From the NCBI GenBank assembly GCA_947176765.1, contig CAMWRX010000019.1:1-39936 (forward strand): a stretch of DNA of 39,936 nucleotides, given 5' to 3'. The first letter of the stretch is position 1. Each line of letters begins with the position of its first letter. Below, piece after piece: positions 30,706 to 37,524 of this stretch. The translations under genes and the position numbers were made by a program. The notes under the pieces were generated by a model. It saw only the letters and a list, made by a program, of their open reading frames with translations, had not been told where the DNA came from and made no database searches. This DNA is from an uncultured bacterium. GTDB lineage: Bacteria; Bacillota; Clostridia; Oscillospirales; Oscillospiraceae.

Positions 30706-30750
30706 AGCATAGCACCGGCAGGTTTGCGTTTTGTTATAGAATTGTTTGAG
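30706..30750 (-). promoter_or_regulatory. Response-regulator-type promoter D (two-component operon)
   Basis: Minus strand: CTCAAACAATT, CTATAACAAAA, CGCAAACCTGC (30750-30718), six bases (CGGTGC), then TATGCT (30711-30706). Start predicted near 30699, just before the ribosome binding site. Suggests autoregulation. Confidence 0.75.
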
Positions 30751-30797
30751 AATTGTTAATTTTGACTTTTGCAAAAAATTTTTGCATTTTGATTTAA

Positions 30798-30842
30798 CTG
30801 AAACAATTCGGAATCAATTCTCAAACACAATGCCCCTATCCT
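30798..30842 (+). promoter_or_regulatory. Response-regulator-type promoter E (SDR gene)
   Basis: Plus strand: CTGAAACAATT, CGGAATCAATT, CTCAAACACAA (30798-30830), six bases (TGCCCC), then TATCCT (30837-30842). It faces away from promoter D, about 50 bp distant. Confidence 0.75.
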
Positions 30843-30872
30843 TTTCAAAAACACACCGAAAGGATGGGGCAT

Positions 30873-31910
30873 ATGGCGACACGATATATTGTAACGGGCG
30901 CGGCAGGCCATTTGGGAAGTACGGTGGTGCGCATTTTAGTAGAGCGGGGAGAATCGGTGCGCGGGCTTTTGCTGCCCGGTGAGCAGCCCGCCGTTCCCGG
31001 CGCGGAGTACATACATGGCAATGTGCTGGAGCCGGAGAGCTTAGTTCCGCTGTTCTGGCGGGACAAGAACGAAGTGCTGGCGCTGATCCATACCGCCGGG
31101 ATCATCGACGTGACCGGTGAAATGAGCCAGCGGCTCTATGATGTCAATGTCAACGGAACAAAAAATATACTGGCGCTCTGTCAGAAATACCAGGTGGACA
31201 AGCTGGTGTATGTCAGTTCGGTACACGCGATTCCGGAAAGCGGAACCTCTGTCCCGCAGGCAGAGATCGCCGCATTTTCGCCTGACACGGTTATTGGCGG
31301 CTACGCCAAGACAAAAGCGGAAGCAACTCAGGCTGTACTGAATGCCGCTGCTAACGGTCTGCCTGCGGTAGTTGTTCATCCTTCCGGGATCATCGGCCCC
31401 TATGACGAGGGCCGCAATCATTTGGTACAGATGGTGAGGGATTTCATGGAGGGCAGGCTGCCAGTCTGCGTCAAAGGCGGATATGACGTTGTGGATGTCC
31501 GGGATGTGGCGGCGGGCTGCATCGCTGCGGCAGAGCGGGGCTGCGTGGGTGAGTGCTATATTCTGTCCGGCGCGTACCATGAAATTCAGAAGATTTTGGG
31601 AATCACGGCGGTGCTGTGCAGGAAAAAGACGCCACCGATGCTTCCTATGCCGCTGGCCCGGTTGGCGGAGCCACTCCTGTGCGCCCTGGCCCGCAAACAG
31701 GGGCAGAGGCCGCTCTATACCCGGTATTCCCTTGATACGGTTGAAAGCAAGACCAGGTTCTCATCCCAAAAGGCCAGGGAGAAGTTGGGATATACCACGC
31801 GCAGCATTCAGATCACTATCCGGGATACGGTTCAGTGGCTGAAGGAAAAGCCGTATCGGTGCGGGCAATCAACTCCTGATATCGAAAGCAGCCTTCCCAA
31901 TGGTCATTGA
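30873..31910 (+). CDS. NAD(P)-dependent extended SDR (epimerase/dehydratase family)
   Basis: About 345 residues from ATG 30873, with AAAGGATGG upstream; ATG 30864 lies inside that site. The Rossmann motif TGAAGHLGST sits at residues 8-17 and the catalytic YxxxK in GGYAKTKAEA. The extended-SDR block VVHPSGIIGPYD follows, as does the cofactor-proximal VYVSSVHAIPE. Substrates of this branch range from nucleotide sugars to sterol-like compounds and cannot be fixed here. It is driven by promoter E and so probably belongs to the two-component regulon. Its 3' end overlaps the Tag gene on the other strand by 95 bp. Confidence 0.8.
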   Translation: MATRYIVTGAAGHLGSTVVRILVERGESVRGLLLPGEQPAVPGAEYIHGNVLEPESLVPLFWRDKNEVLALIHTAGIIDVTGEMSQRLYDVNVNGTKNILALCQKYQVDKLVYVSSVHAIPESGTSVPQAEIAAFSPDTVIGGYAKTKAEATQAVLNAAANGLPAVVVHPSGIIGPYDEGRNHLVQMVRDFMEGRLPVCVKGGYDVVDVRDVAAGCIAAAERGCVGECYILSGAYHEIQKILGITAVLCRKKTPPMLPMPLARLAEPLLCALARKQGQRPLYTRYSLDTVESKTRFSSQKAREKLGYTTRSIQITIRDTVQWLKEKPYRCGQSTPDIESSLPNGH

Positions 31911-32424
31911 TGATGCCGCAGGCTTGCAGATGGGAATAGACCGTGATAGAGCCCATGTATTTCAGTCCCCGCTTTTTTAGGTCGGCGCTGGTCCGGTCAG
32001 ACAAACCATTCCTGGACGGGACACTCCCCTCCTGGTGGCCCATGTAGAGGTAGGTCTTCCCCTTGGTGAAGCTCCAGATGTAGTCGCTGAACGAACCAAA
32101 CTCGGCCCGTATTTTTTGAAAGCACTGGGCGTTGTGAATGACCGCTTCGATTTTTCGCCGGGAGCGGATCATTCCTTCGGTGCCCAAAATACGCTCAATA
32201 TCCGCCTCACCGTAGACAGCTACTTTATCGAAATCGAAGTTGTCAAAACACTTTCGGAAAGTTTCCCGCTTCTGGATCATCATGTTCCAGTTCAGGCCGC
32301 ACTGCATGACCTCCATCATCAGGAACTCAAACTGCTTTTGGTCATCATGAACTGGTACGCCCCACTCCTCATCGTGGTAGCGGATCATCTTCTCGTTTCC
32401 CAAACACCATGGACAGCGTTCCAT
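31816..32424 (-). CDS. tag: DNA-3-methyladenine glycosylase I
   Basis: The protein has 202 residues, somewhat longer than E. coli Tag (187). It removes 3-methyladenine from alkylated DNA. Recognisable blocks are MERCPWCLGN (zinc-ligand cysteine), YHDEEWGVP, GLNWNMMIQKRETFRKCFDNF, RSRRKIEAVIHNA, YIWSF, LKKRGLKYMGSITVYSHLQ, then ACGIINDHWEGCFRY with the C-terminal zinc ligands. GGAGGGG precedes the ATG at 32424. The last 20 residues past the usual end are encoded antisense to the SDR gene. Confidence 0.92.
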   Translation of the reverse strand: MERCPWCLGNEKMIRYHDEEWGVPVHDDQKQFEFLMMEVMQCGLNWNMMIQKRETFRKCFDNFDFDKVAVYGEADIERILGTEGMIRSRRKIEAVIHNAQCFQKIRAEFGSFSDYIWSFTKGKTYLYMGHQEGSVPSRNGLSDRTSADLKKRGLKYMGSITVYSHLQACGIINDHWEGCFRYQELIARTDTAFPSATEPYPG

Positions 32425-32507
32425 TATAACCCCTCCACATTTGTTTAGCTGCTACGAATTGCACACTGCAAAGGAAAGAGCTACCACGCCCTCGGCCTGC
32501 ATCCTCC

Positions 32508-33590
32508 TCACAACTCCGCCAGTCTGCGCTTCAGTTCCTCGTCCGTCATCTCGCCGCGCTCAGACCGGACTACCAGATCCTGCGCCGCTGCCACAGCGGC
32601 GTTCCATTCACCTGCGCTGATTTTACCCCTCTGCTTTCTGACCTTCAAGCGATTGTAGGTTCGGTCGTATTCCTTCTGCGCCGGGGTTCGGTTCTCCTTA
32701 CCCTGCGCCTCCTTGCGGTGCGCACCTACCTTCCGGCAGGTGCGTTCGGTCTCGCCCGGAGCAATATTGTTGCAGTAGCAGGTGTTGTATCCCGCCGTCA
32801 ACAGAAAGTACCGCCCGCAGTTATGACAGCGCCGCGGTGCATTTCCTATGGCGAGCCCCCGGTAAAACTCGGTCCGAAGAAAATCCGTCAGGCATCTGAA
32901 TGTAGCCTTCTCCGCGATAAAAATTTTGCCCTCCTCAGTGGGGTGCATCATAGGGACAAAGTTCACTTCCAAGGGAAAGCTCTGCTCAAAATCCTCATTG
33001 AAAAGCCGTGCACCAACAGAAATCATCTGGCCATAAAAGTCGGCGTATGCTTCGGCATATGCGTTGCTGTTCCTCCGTTCCAGTGGTTCAAAATACCGTT
33101 CCGCCATCCCGCTAATCTGCCCGCGGAAATTGAGGAGACTATCCGCGAAACAGGCCAGTTCAGCCAGCATCCCCTGGTATATTGCGTGCCCCTCCGAATT
33201 TGGATCCTGCACCTGCGCCCATTTTTCTGGGTCCGCCATCAACCGCTGGAAGGTGTGGTAGTTGACCTCTTTGTCCATGTTCAAATCCCGGTAGACAGGC
33301 AACGTAAATACGATATCCCAGACATCGTTCAGTCTTTCCTGTGCAAAGGCTGCGGCGCTGTCTGTCTTTTTTGTGAGCAAATCAACAGCGGCAGAGATAC
33401 ACACCTTGACCCGACGCGCAATTTTTTTGAGAACCGACTCATTCAAATTCATCACGTCTACGCAGCCCTGACCGATAGGATATTCCTTCCCCCCGATGAA
33501 AACATGGTCTCCATAGAAGAATACCGTAAACTGGTCATAGGTGTAGGTGTACATGAATGTTGCCTGAGTGCGCTCCAATCCCTCTGTCAT
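32508..33590 (-). CDS. DUF6076-like protein with a C-terminal zinc-finger-like region
   Basis: About 360 residues from ATG 33590; the ATG at 33599 sits directly on the AGGAG. The N-terminal two thirds are helical and unassigned. From about residue 250 come ARRCHNCGRYF-like and CYCNNIAPGETERTCRKVGA blocks with four or more cysteines, and a basic helical tail that looks nucleic-acid binding. Proteins with this CxxCGRYF tail are common in mobile elements of Clostridia and are annotated DUF6076 in my recollection. Function unknown. Confidence 0.6.
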   Translation of the reverse strand: MTEGLERTQATFMYTYTYDQFTVFFYGDHVFIGGKEYPIGQGCVDVMNLNESVLKKIARRVKVCISAAVDLLTKKTDSAAAFAQERLNDVWDIVFTLPVYRDLNMDKEVNYHTFQRLMADPEKWAQVQDPNSEGHAIYQGMLAELACFADSLLNFRGQISGMAERYFEPLERRNSNAYAEAYADFYGQMISVGARLFNEDFEQSFPLEVNFVPMMHPTEEGKIFIAEKATFRCLTDFLRTEFYRGLAIGNAPRRCHNCGRYFLLTAGYNTCYCNNIAPGETERTCRKVGAHRKEAQGKENRTPAQKEYDRTYNRLKVRKQRGKISAGEWNAAVAAAQDLVVRSERGEMTDEELKRRLAEL

Positions 33591-33949
33591 GGTACTCATC
33601 TCCTGTATCCGATTGAGTTTTGGGATTTGCCGGACATGGCCCAGATCTATTGAACTGGTAAATTTTCTCTGCTATGATTCTACCAGATTTGAAACCGGGA
33701 TTCAATCTGATCGTCAGAAAATGATTTGCACCTCGATAACTGAATACCCACCACCGAAGCACATACTCCCTGGGAGAAGTACCGCCAAGACCCTCGAACG
33801 AGGAAAGCGTGCCAGCAGGGTGAAAACGCTGCAGAAGAATTCTGGGGCTGGAACGGGTACGGTGTGTGGCCAGTAAAATTTTTGCGGAGTGCAGGGCGAT
33901 GGCTTTGCGGTCTTCTCTCTGCACTCCAGTTCAAAGAAAGGAAAAGCAA
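33591..33949 (+). other. Non-coding leader upstream of the HTH gene
   Basis: No gene seen. The right half is likely a transcribed, structured leader. GGAGTGCAG (33886-33894) pairs with CTGCACTCC (33919-33927), enclosing a smaller stem around GGCTTTGC. From memory, similar sequence precedes excisionase-like genes in clostridial integrative elements; this could not be checked. Confidence 0.45.
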
Positions 33950-34273
33950 GTGAAAATATCTGAGTACAAAAGTTACGATGACCTGCCGCTGTTCCTCAAC
34001 GCGGCAACGGTGGCAAAGGTGCTGGGCGTGTCGCCGTCCAGCGGTTATGAGTTGATGCATGTCGTCGGCACAAGCTCCGCATTCCTCGCTTCCGGCCAAG
34101 GCCAAAAGCTCGTCCGCTCCACTGTGCCTCCTCTCCCCACAAAGCCAAAGGACGGCTTTGCGGGGACCCCTTTGGATTTCCCTGTGCTCAAAGTGGGCAG
34201 CCGGATGGTGGTTCCCAAGGAAAAATTTGTGGAACGGGTGGAACAGCACACCAGTGGAGGTAGTCGCCGGTGA
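33950..34273 (+). CDS. Small HTH (excisionase-like) protein with an internal insertion
   Basis: GTG start at 33950 after AAAGGAAAAG gives 107 residues. The first part (KISEYKSYDDLPLFLNAATV, AKVLGVSPSSGYELMH) and last part (DFPVLKVGSRMVVPKEKFVE) form a MerR/excisionase-type winged HTH, normally continuous in about 65-70 residues. Here about 38 residues (34062-34175) are inserted between the recognition helix and the wing, in frame, including a DNA hairpin CAAAGCC/GGCTTTG. The fold is probably broken or altered. The stop overlaps the next start (GTGA). Confidence 0.65.
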   Translation: MKISEYKSYDDLPLFLNAATVAKVLGVSPSSGYELMHVVGTSSAFLASGQGQKLVRSTVPPLPTKPKDGFAGTPLDFPVLKVGSRMVVPKEKFVERVEQHTSGGSRR

Positions 34274-34965
34274 GAAAATACACTCCGCTCATAGGGTGGC
34301 CCAAGCGTGATCCACGCCACTATCGCTTCCCACTGCCCAATGCGGTATGGGAATATAAACTCAAACCCATTGAGTTTGTGATCCTGTCCTATCTCTGCTG
34401 TCAGCACTCCCATGGTGGTGCGAATCTATCTCCAGAGGTGATCGCGAAGGGCGTCCACATGACAATGGTCACGGTGAAAAAGTATCTGGTCAGTCTGGTT
34501 GGTAAAGGGCTCATCACCAATGAGTACACTCCCACTTTCCAATGCGCTGACAGCAGAAAGTTTTTCACCCTGCCGAACGAAATCTTTCTGCTGAGCCTTC
34601 CGTCCTCTGCGTTCATGGTCTACGCCTATCTCCTGCTGATTGAGGATCGCAGGACGCACACCTGCCATCCCAGCTACAACACTATCGCCGCCGAGACAGG
34701 CATGACCAAGAACACCGTGATGAAAAATATCAGCGCCCTTCTGGATGCTGGGCTCATCACGATGGAGCACAGCAACTATTTCGACAAATGCGGAATGAAG
34801 TGGAAGGGCAACAATCTCTACACAATCCTGCCGGCACAGATAGCAGCGGATCAATTCCACCAGCGGCAGCTCCACCAATTGGAGCTGGATGCGGAGCGCA
34901 GGCGTGTCCGAAAGCGGCAGGAGCGCTTTGCCCGTGACCGCCCCCATGCGGCCCCGAGACCATGA
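34270..34965 (+). CDS. Replication-initiator-like double winged-HTH protein
   Basis: GTG start at 34270 with GGAGG nine bases upstream; 231 residues. Two winged-helix modules are visible: LKPIEFVILSYLCCQHSHGG to TVKKYLVSLVGKGLITNEY, and SSAFMVYAYLLLIEDRRTHT to NTVMKNISALLDAGLITME. A basic Arg-rich tail follows. This layout is that of plasmid/ICE RepA-N or DnaD-like initiators seen next to excisionase-like genes in clostridial elements. No relaxase follows, so the element core is incomplete. Coupled to the HTH gene by overlap. Confidence 0.65.
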   Translation: MRKYTPLIGWPKRDPRHYRFPLPNAVWEYKLKPIEFVILSYLCCQHSHGGANLSPEVIAKGVHMTMVTVKKYLVSLVGKGLITNEYTPTFQCADSRKFFTLPNEIFLLSLPSSAFMVYAYLLLIEDRRTHTCHPSYNTIAAETGMTKNTVMKNISALLDAGLITMEHSNYFDKCGMKWKGNNLYTILPAQIAADQFHQRQLHQLELDAERRRVRKRQERFARDRPHAAPRP

Positions 34966-35042
34966 AGGCCCCTGTTTCGCGTTGTAAGGCCGTTTGTGCC
35001 CATCCTAGGCGGCACCATTTTCTAATACAGTTGGAGGAATTT

Positions 35043-36284
35043 ATGGAGTACCTTGCAAAGCATCCTAATGGGAATCTGTCTAATGAGCCATTTTTAATCA
35101 CAAACGATAATATCAGGAAGATGTATGAAGAAAATTTGCGTGATGCTTACGAATGTGATCGGGTCACTGAAAGTACGCGACGAGGAGAATCCTATTATGC
35201 CAATGACGGCAGACCCGGAGACGAAAAAATTAACCATTCTCGTTTGGAGTTTTTCAAAGAAGTTCTCTATCGTGACGCAAAGACCTCCGGTTTTGTAATG
35301 GGATGTCCACATGGAACGGTAATTATGCAGGGAGAAAGGGAAAGCTATTATCGCGGTGAGAAGCAGATCTACCCGCAGAGTGGAACCACGCTGAGCAGGC
35401 CGCTTGCAAACCTCTCCTCTGAGAAAGACAGGCTGTTGTATCGACTCGTTGCAGATATGCGTATCGCTGAGTTTGATGATTTCCTCCGAAAATTCAATCG
35501 AACACAATGCTGGGAGAAAAACGGCCTGACAATATTGTCTGATCCGTTGGCGCAACACTATGGTTTAGAAACTGATTGGCTGGATATCACAAATGATTTC
35601 AATGTTGCGCTGTTTTTTGCCAATTGCTACTGGGATCACAGGACAAAGAAATGGTATCCGTTGACGAAAAAGCAGACTGAACTAAATGCTCAGACCCAAT
35701 ATGGCGTAATTTTTCACGCACCAGCAAGGAACGTGATGTTAGAAAATATGATCAAAAGCACATCAGGCAGTGATGAGGGCATGATTCTTCCAATTGGCTA
35801 CCAGCCGTTTATGCGCTGCCACAGCCAGTACGGATATGGGATGCATATGAAAACATCGATCCCGCTCCAGAACAATCCAACCTTTGAAAAGCTTTATTTC
35901 CGTCACAATGAAAAATTGTCAAAGGATATTTATGAATTGATGGATTGTGGCAGAAAGATATATCCCGAAGAAGGTCTCGATGATTTTCAGGATATTATTG
36001 ACTTGATTATCCATACAACAGTCTTTTCCGAAGCATCTTTCTTGTCTGCTCTTCAAAAGAACAATCTGTCTTCCCAGGCCGACAGCTACAGGCTGGAATT
36101 AGAAAAAAGCAGCATATGCTCGACCCCCATTCGCATCTGCGGTGAACAACATCCCTATAAGGTGTCTCGACAGCGAGTACGGCGGGCAAACAGGAAAGAT
36201 GACGGGTTTTCAATTGAAGAAAACTATGGCATACAGCTTGGAACAAGATATGTATATCTTCCACCTTCAAGCGTTAGTGTTTGA
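35043..36284 (+). CDS. FRG-domain protein
   Basis: About 413 residues from ATG 35043, five bases after GGAGG; the longer frame starting 34962 lacks a ribosome binding site. The defining blocks of the FRG domain (PF08867) are present: SYYRGEKQIYPQSGTTLSRP near residues 101-120 and DPLAQHYGLETDWLDITNDF near 168-187, followed by NVALFFAN. The domain is named for its F/Y-R-G motif; its biochemical function is not established. The gene is clearly AT-richer than its neighbours, suggesting separate acquisition. As cargo beside a Rep-like gene it could be a defence or toxin gene; this is speculation. Confidence 0.8.
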   Translation: MEYLAKHPNGNLSNEPFLITNDNIRKMYEENLRDAYECDRVTESTRRGESYYANDGRPGDEKINHSRLEFFKEVLYRDAKTSGFVMGCPHGTVIMQGERESYYRGEKQIYPQSGTTLSRPLANLSSEKDRLLYRLVADMRIAEFDDFLRKFNRTQCWEKNGLTILSDPLAQHYGLETDWLDITNDFNVALFFANCYWDHRTKKWYPLTKKQTELNAQTQYGVIFHAPARNVMLENMIKSTSGSDEGMILPIGYQPFMRCHSQYGYGMHMKTSIPLQNNPTFEKLYFRHNEKLSKDIYELMDCGRKIYPEEGLDDFQDIIDLIIHTTVFSEASFLSALQKNNLSSQADSYRLELEKSSICSTPIRICGEQHPYKVSRQRVRRANRKDDGFSIEENYGIQLGTRYVYLPPSSVSV

Positions 36285-36327
36285 TTGACAACGCATAAAA
36301 AGATGCTTATTCCATTAGAAGCATTGA

Positions 36328-36369
36328 AAAGCACCGGGTAGGAAGGCCAAACTTCCTGCCTGGTGCTTT
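36328..36369 (+). terminator. Hairpin after the FRG gene
   Basis: Bases 36328-36345 and 36352-36369 pair over 18 positions with two G-T wobbles, loop GCCAAA. There is no strong T run; likely the FRG transcript terminator. Confidence 0.6.
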
Positions 36370-36393
36370 CTAAACCTTTCCGCACATTTCACC

Positions 36394-36444
36394 GTGTGGG
36401 TCACTGTGTGGGTCAGCCCGGTTGACCCACATTTTGACCCACAC
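36394..36444. repeat. GTGTGGGTCA decamer array left of the second tRNA fragment
   Basis: Two direct copies (36394-36403, 36406-36415) and two inverted copies (36423-36431, 36435-36444), each pair spaced by 12 bp. A further direct pair lies on the other side of the tRNA fragment. They resemble integrase arm-type sites. Confidence 0.6.
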
Positions 36445-36467
36445 AAAATTTAGCAAAAACAGAACAA

Positions 36468-36499
36468 AAACTCCCGAAATCAAGCGATTTCAGGAGTTT
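36468..36499 (-). terminator. Terminator-like hairpin adjoining the tRNA fragment
   Basis: AAACTCCCGAAATC (36468-36481) pairs with GATTTCAGGAGTTT (36486-36499), one mismatch. On the minus strand it ends in GTTTTTGTTCTG, directly downstream of the tRNA-Thr 3' end. In the intact arrangement it would serve as the tRNA terminator. Confidence 0.65.
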
Positions 36500-36501
36500 C
36501 T

Positions 36502-36547
36502 TGGAGCTGCTATCCAGATTTGAACTGGAGACCTCATCCTTACCAAC
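36502..36547 (-). repeat. tRNA-Thr(GGT) 3'-half, second attachment-site repeat
   Basis: Identical over 46 bases to 24416-24461, from the anticodon loop to TCCA of tRNA-Thr(GGT) on the minus strand. The 5' half is missing here too, so the functional tRNA gene should lie to the right of the window, behind a further element. Confidence 0.85.
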
Positions 36548-36659
36548 TGATTGCCAACCCTCAATGTGCCGCTTTCCGGCGCTTTGGGGGCCTTTTTGTT
36601 CCGGGTGGACGTGGTCTTTGGCGCTTTCCCGCCCATTGATTCCGCCCGCTCGTTTCCCC

Positions 36660-36681
36660 GTGTGGGTCACGGTGTGGGTCA
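36660..36681. repeat. GTGTGGGTCA decamer pair right of the tRNA fragment
   Basis: Two direct copies at 36660-36669 and 36672-36681 with the same 12-bp spacing as the array at 36394-36444. Confidence 0.6.
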
Positions 36682-36685
36682 AGCC

Positions 36686-36907
36686 CTAAGCATTCGCCTG
36701 CTGAAGGTAGAACTCACTCTCCGCCACCCGGATCACAAAATCGTACTCCAGCCGAGTAGCCTTAGAGGGAACGATGTTATACCGCTTGAACACCGTCCGT
36801 AGATAGGCAAAATACTCTTTATCCTCCTGTGTCAGGGGCGCGACCCATCCCTGTTCACTGCCGATAGCTTCGGCGCGCAACAATTCTTCTCTGCTCATTT
36901 CAGCCAT
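36686..36907 (-). CDS. Small protein paired with the GNAT gene
   Basis: 73 residues from ATG 36907, which follows GGAGGGATACCA and overlaps the end of the GNAT gene by eight bases. Sequence is charged and helical (MSREELLRAEAIG, EDKEYFAYLRTVFKRYNIVP) with no TM. The overlap implies coupled translation. No family recognised; a partner or antitoxin of the GNAT protein is one possibility. Confidence 0.6.
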   Translation of the reverse strand: MAEMSREELLRAEAIGSEQGWVAPLTQEDKEYFAYLRTVFKRYNIVPSKATRLEYDFVIRVAESEFYLQQANA

Positions 36908-37427
36908 TGGTATCCCTCCTGTACTCTGCAATGATCCGCCCTGCTGCATTCTCCCAAATTATCATCCGAAACGGGTCATACGCCGCGGCCCGCCGTGCGC
37001 CAAATTCTCGCGCATAGTAGTCCAGTAAATCGCTGGTTTTCGCCCTGAACACCAGGACACCATCAAAGCCCGCATCCAAGGACACCTGCACCGCATGGGC
37101 GAACAAGGCCTTGGCAATCCCATAATATCGTTTATGCCCACCTTCAGCGTGAAGGAGATTTGCGTTGCTGTGGCGGGCGCTTTCCATGTAGATGACCTCT
37201 ACCGCTAACCCCTTTTCATCTAACTCATAGGACATCAGGCCCAGCAGCTCGCCACTATCCGCCCGTCGCAATGCCACCTTATTGGGCAGTTTGAGCGCAA
37301 AAGGCGTTGCCCAGCTTGTCTGCCAATCTCTGGTCACAGCCAAATCCTGCTCTGTAGCCGCATCAATAGCGGTCGGGATCTTCTCCCCAGAAACGGTATC
37401 CCGCACAAACAAGTCAAGCATCTGCAA
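36900..37427 (-). CDS. GNAT-like acetyltransferase
   Basis: 175 residues. Central strands and the acyl-CoA loop region resemble GNAT folds: VALRRADSGELLGLMSYEL, AVEVIYMESARHS, then YYGIAKALFAHAVQVSLDAG, with the typical late block GVLVFRAKTSDLLDYYAREF. The canonical Q/RxxGxG/A loop is represented only weakly by RYYGIAK, so substrate and activity are uncertain. It is followed by the overlapping 73-residue gene. Two-gene GNAT modules include toxin-antitoxin systems, but the usual order there is antitoxin first. Confidence 0.6.
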   Translation of the reverse strand: MQMLDLFVRDTVSGEKIPTAIDAATEQDLAVTRDWQTSWATPFALKLPNKVALRRADSGELLGLMSYELDEKGLAVEVIYMESARHSNANLLHAEGGHKRYYGIAKALFAHAVQVSLDAGFDGVLVFRAKTSDLLDYYAREFGARRAAAYDPFRMIIWENAAGRIIAEYRRDTNG

Positions 37428-37524
37428 CGTCCCCTTTTTACAGATAGTTTACCATAGTGAACCGAGAAATACAAGCGCACCCACACTCAGAATTTGCGTC
37501 ACTGTAAACAAAGAAGCATCCCCA

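Larger units (their letters stand above)
24416..36547. mobile_element. Putative integrated element bounded by tRNA-Thr repeats
   Basis: The interval between the two identical 46-bp tRNA-Thr fragments holds accessory genes: a two-component system with its regulon, an SDR enzyme, Tag, a DUF6076-like gene, an HTH protein, a Rep-like protein and an FRG gene. The last block resembles integrative conjugative elements of Clostridia. No integrase, relaxase or conjugation gene is visible, so the element is decayed, or was mobilised by enzymes encoded outside the window. Boundaries are inferred from the repeats. Confidence 0.6.
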
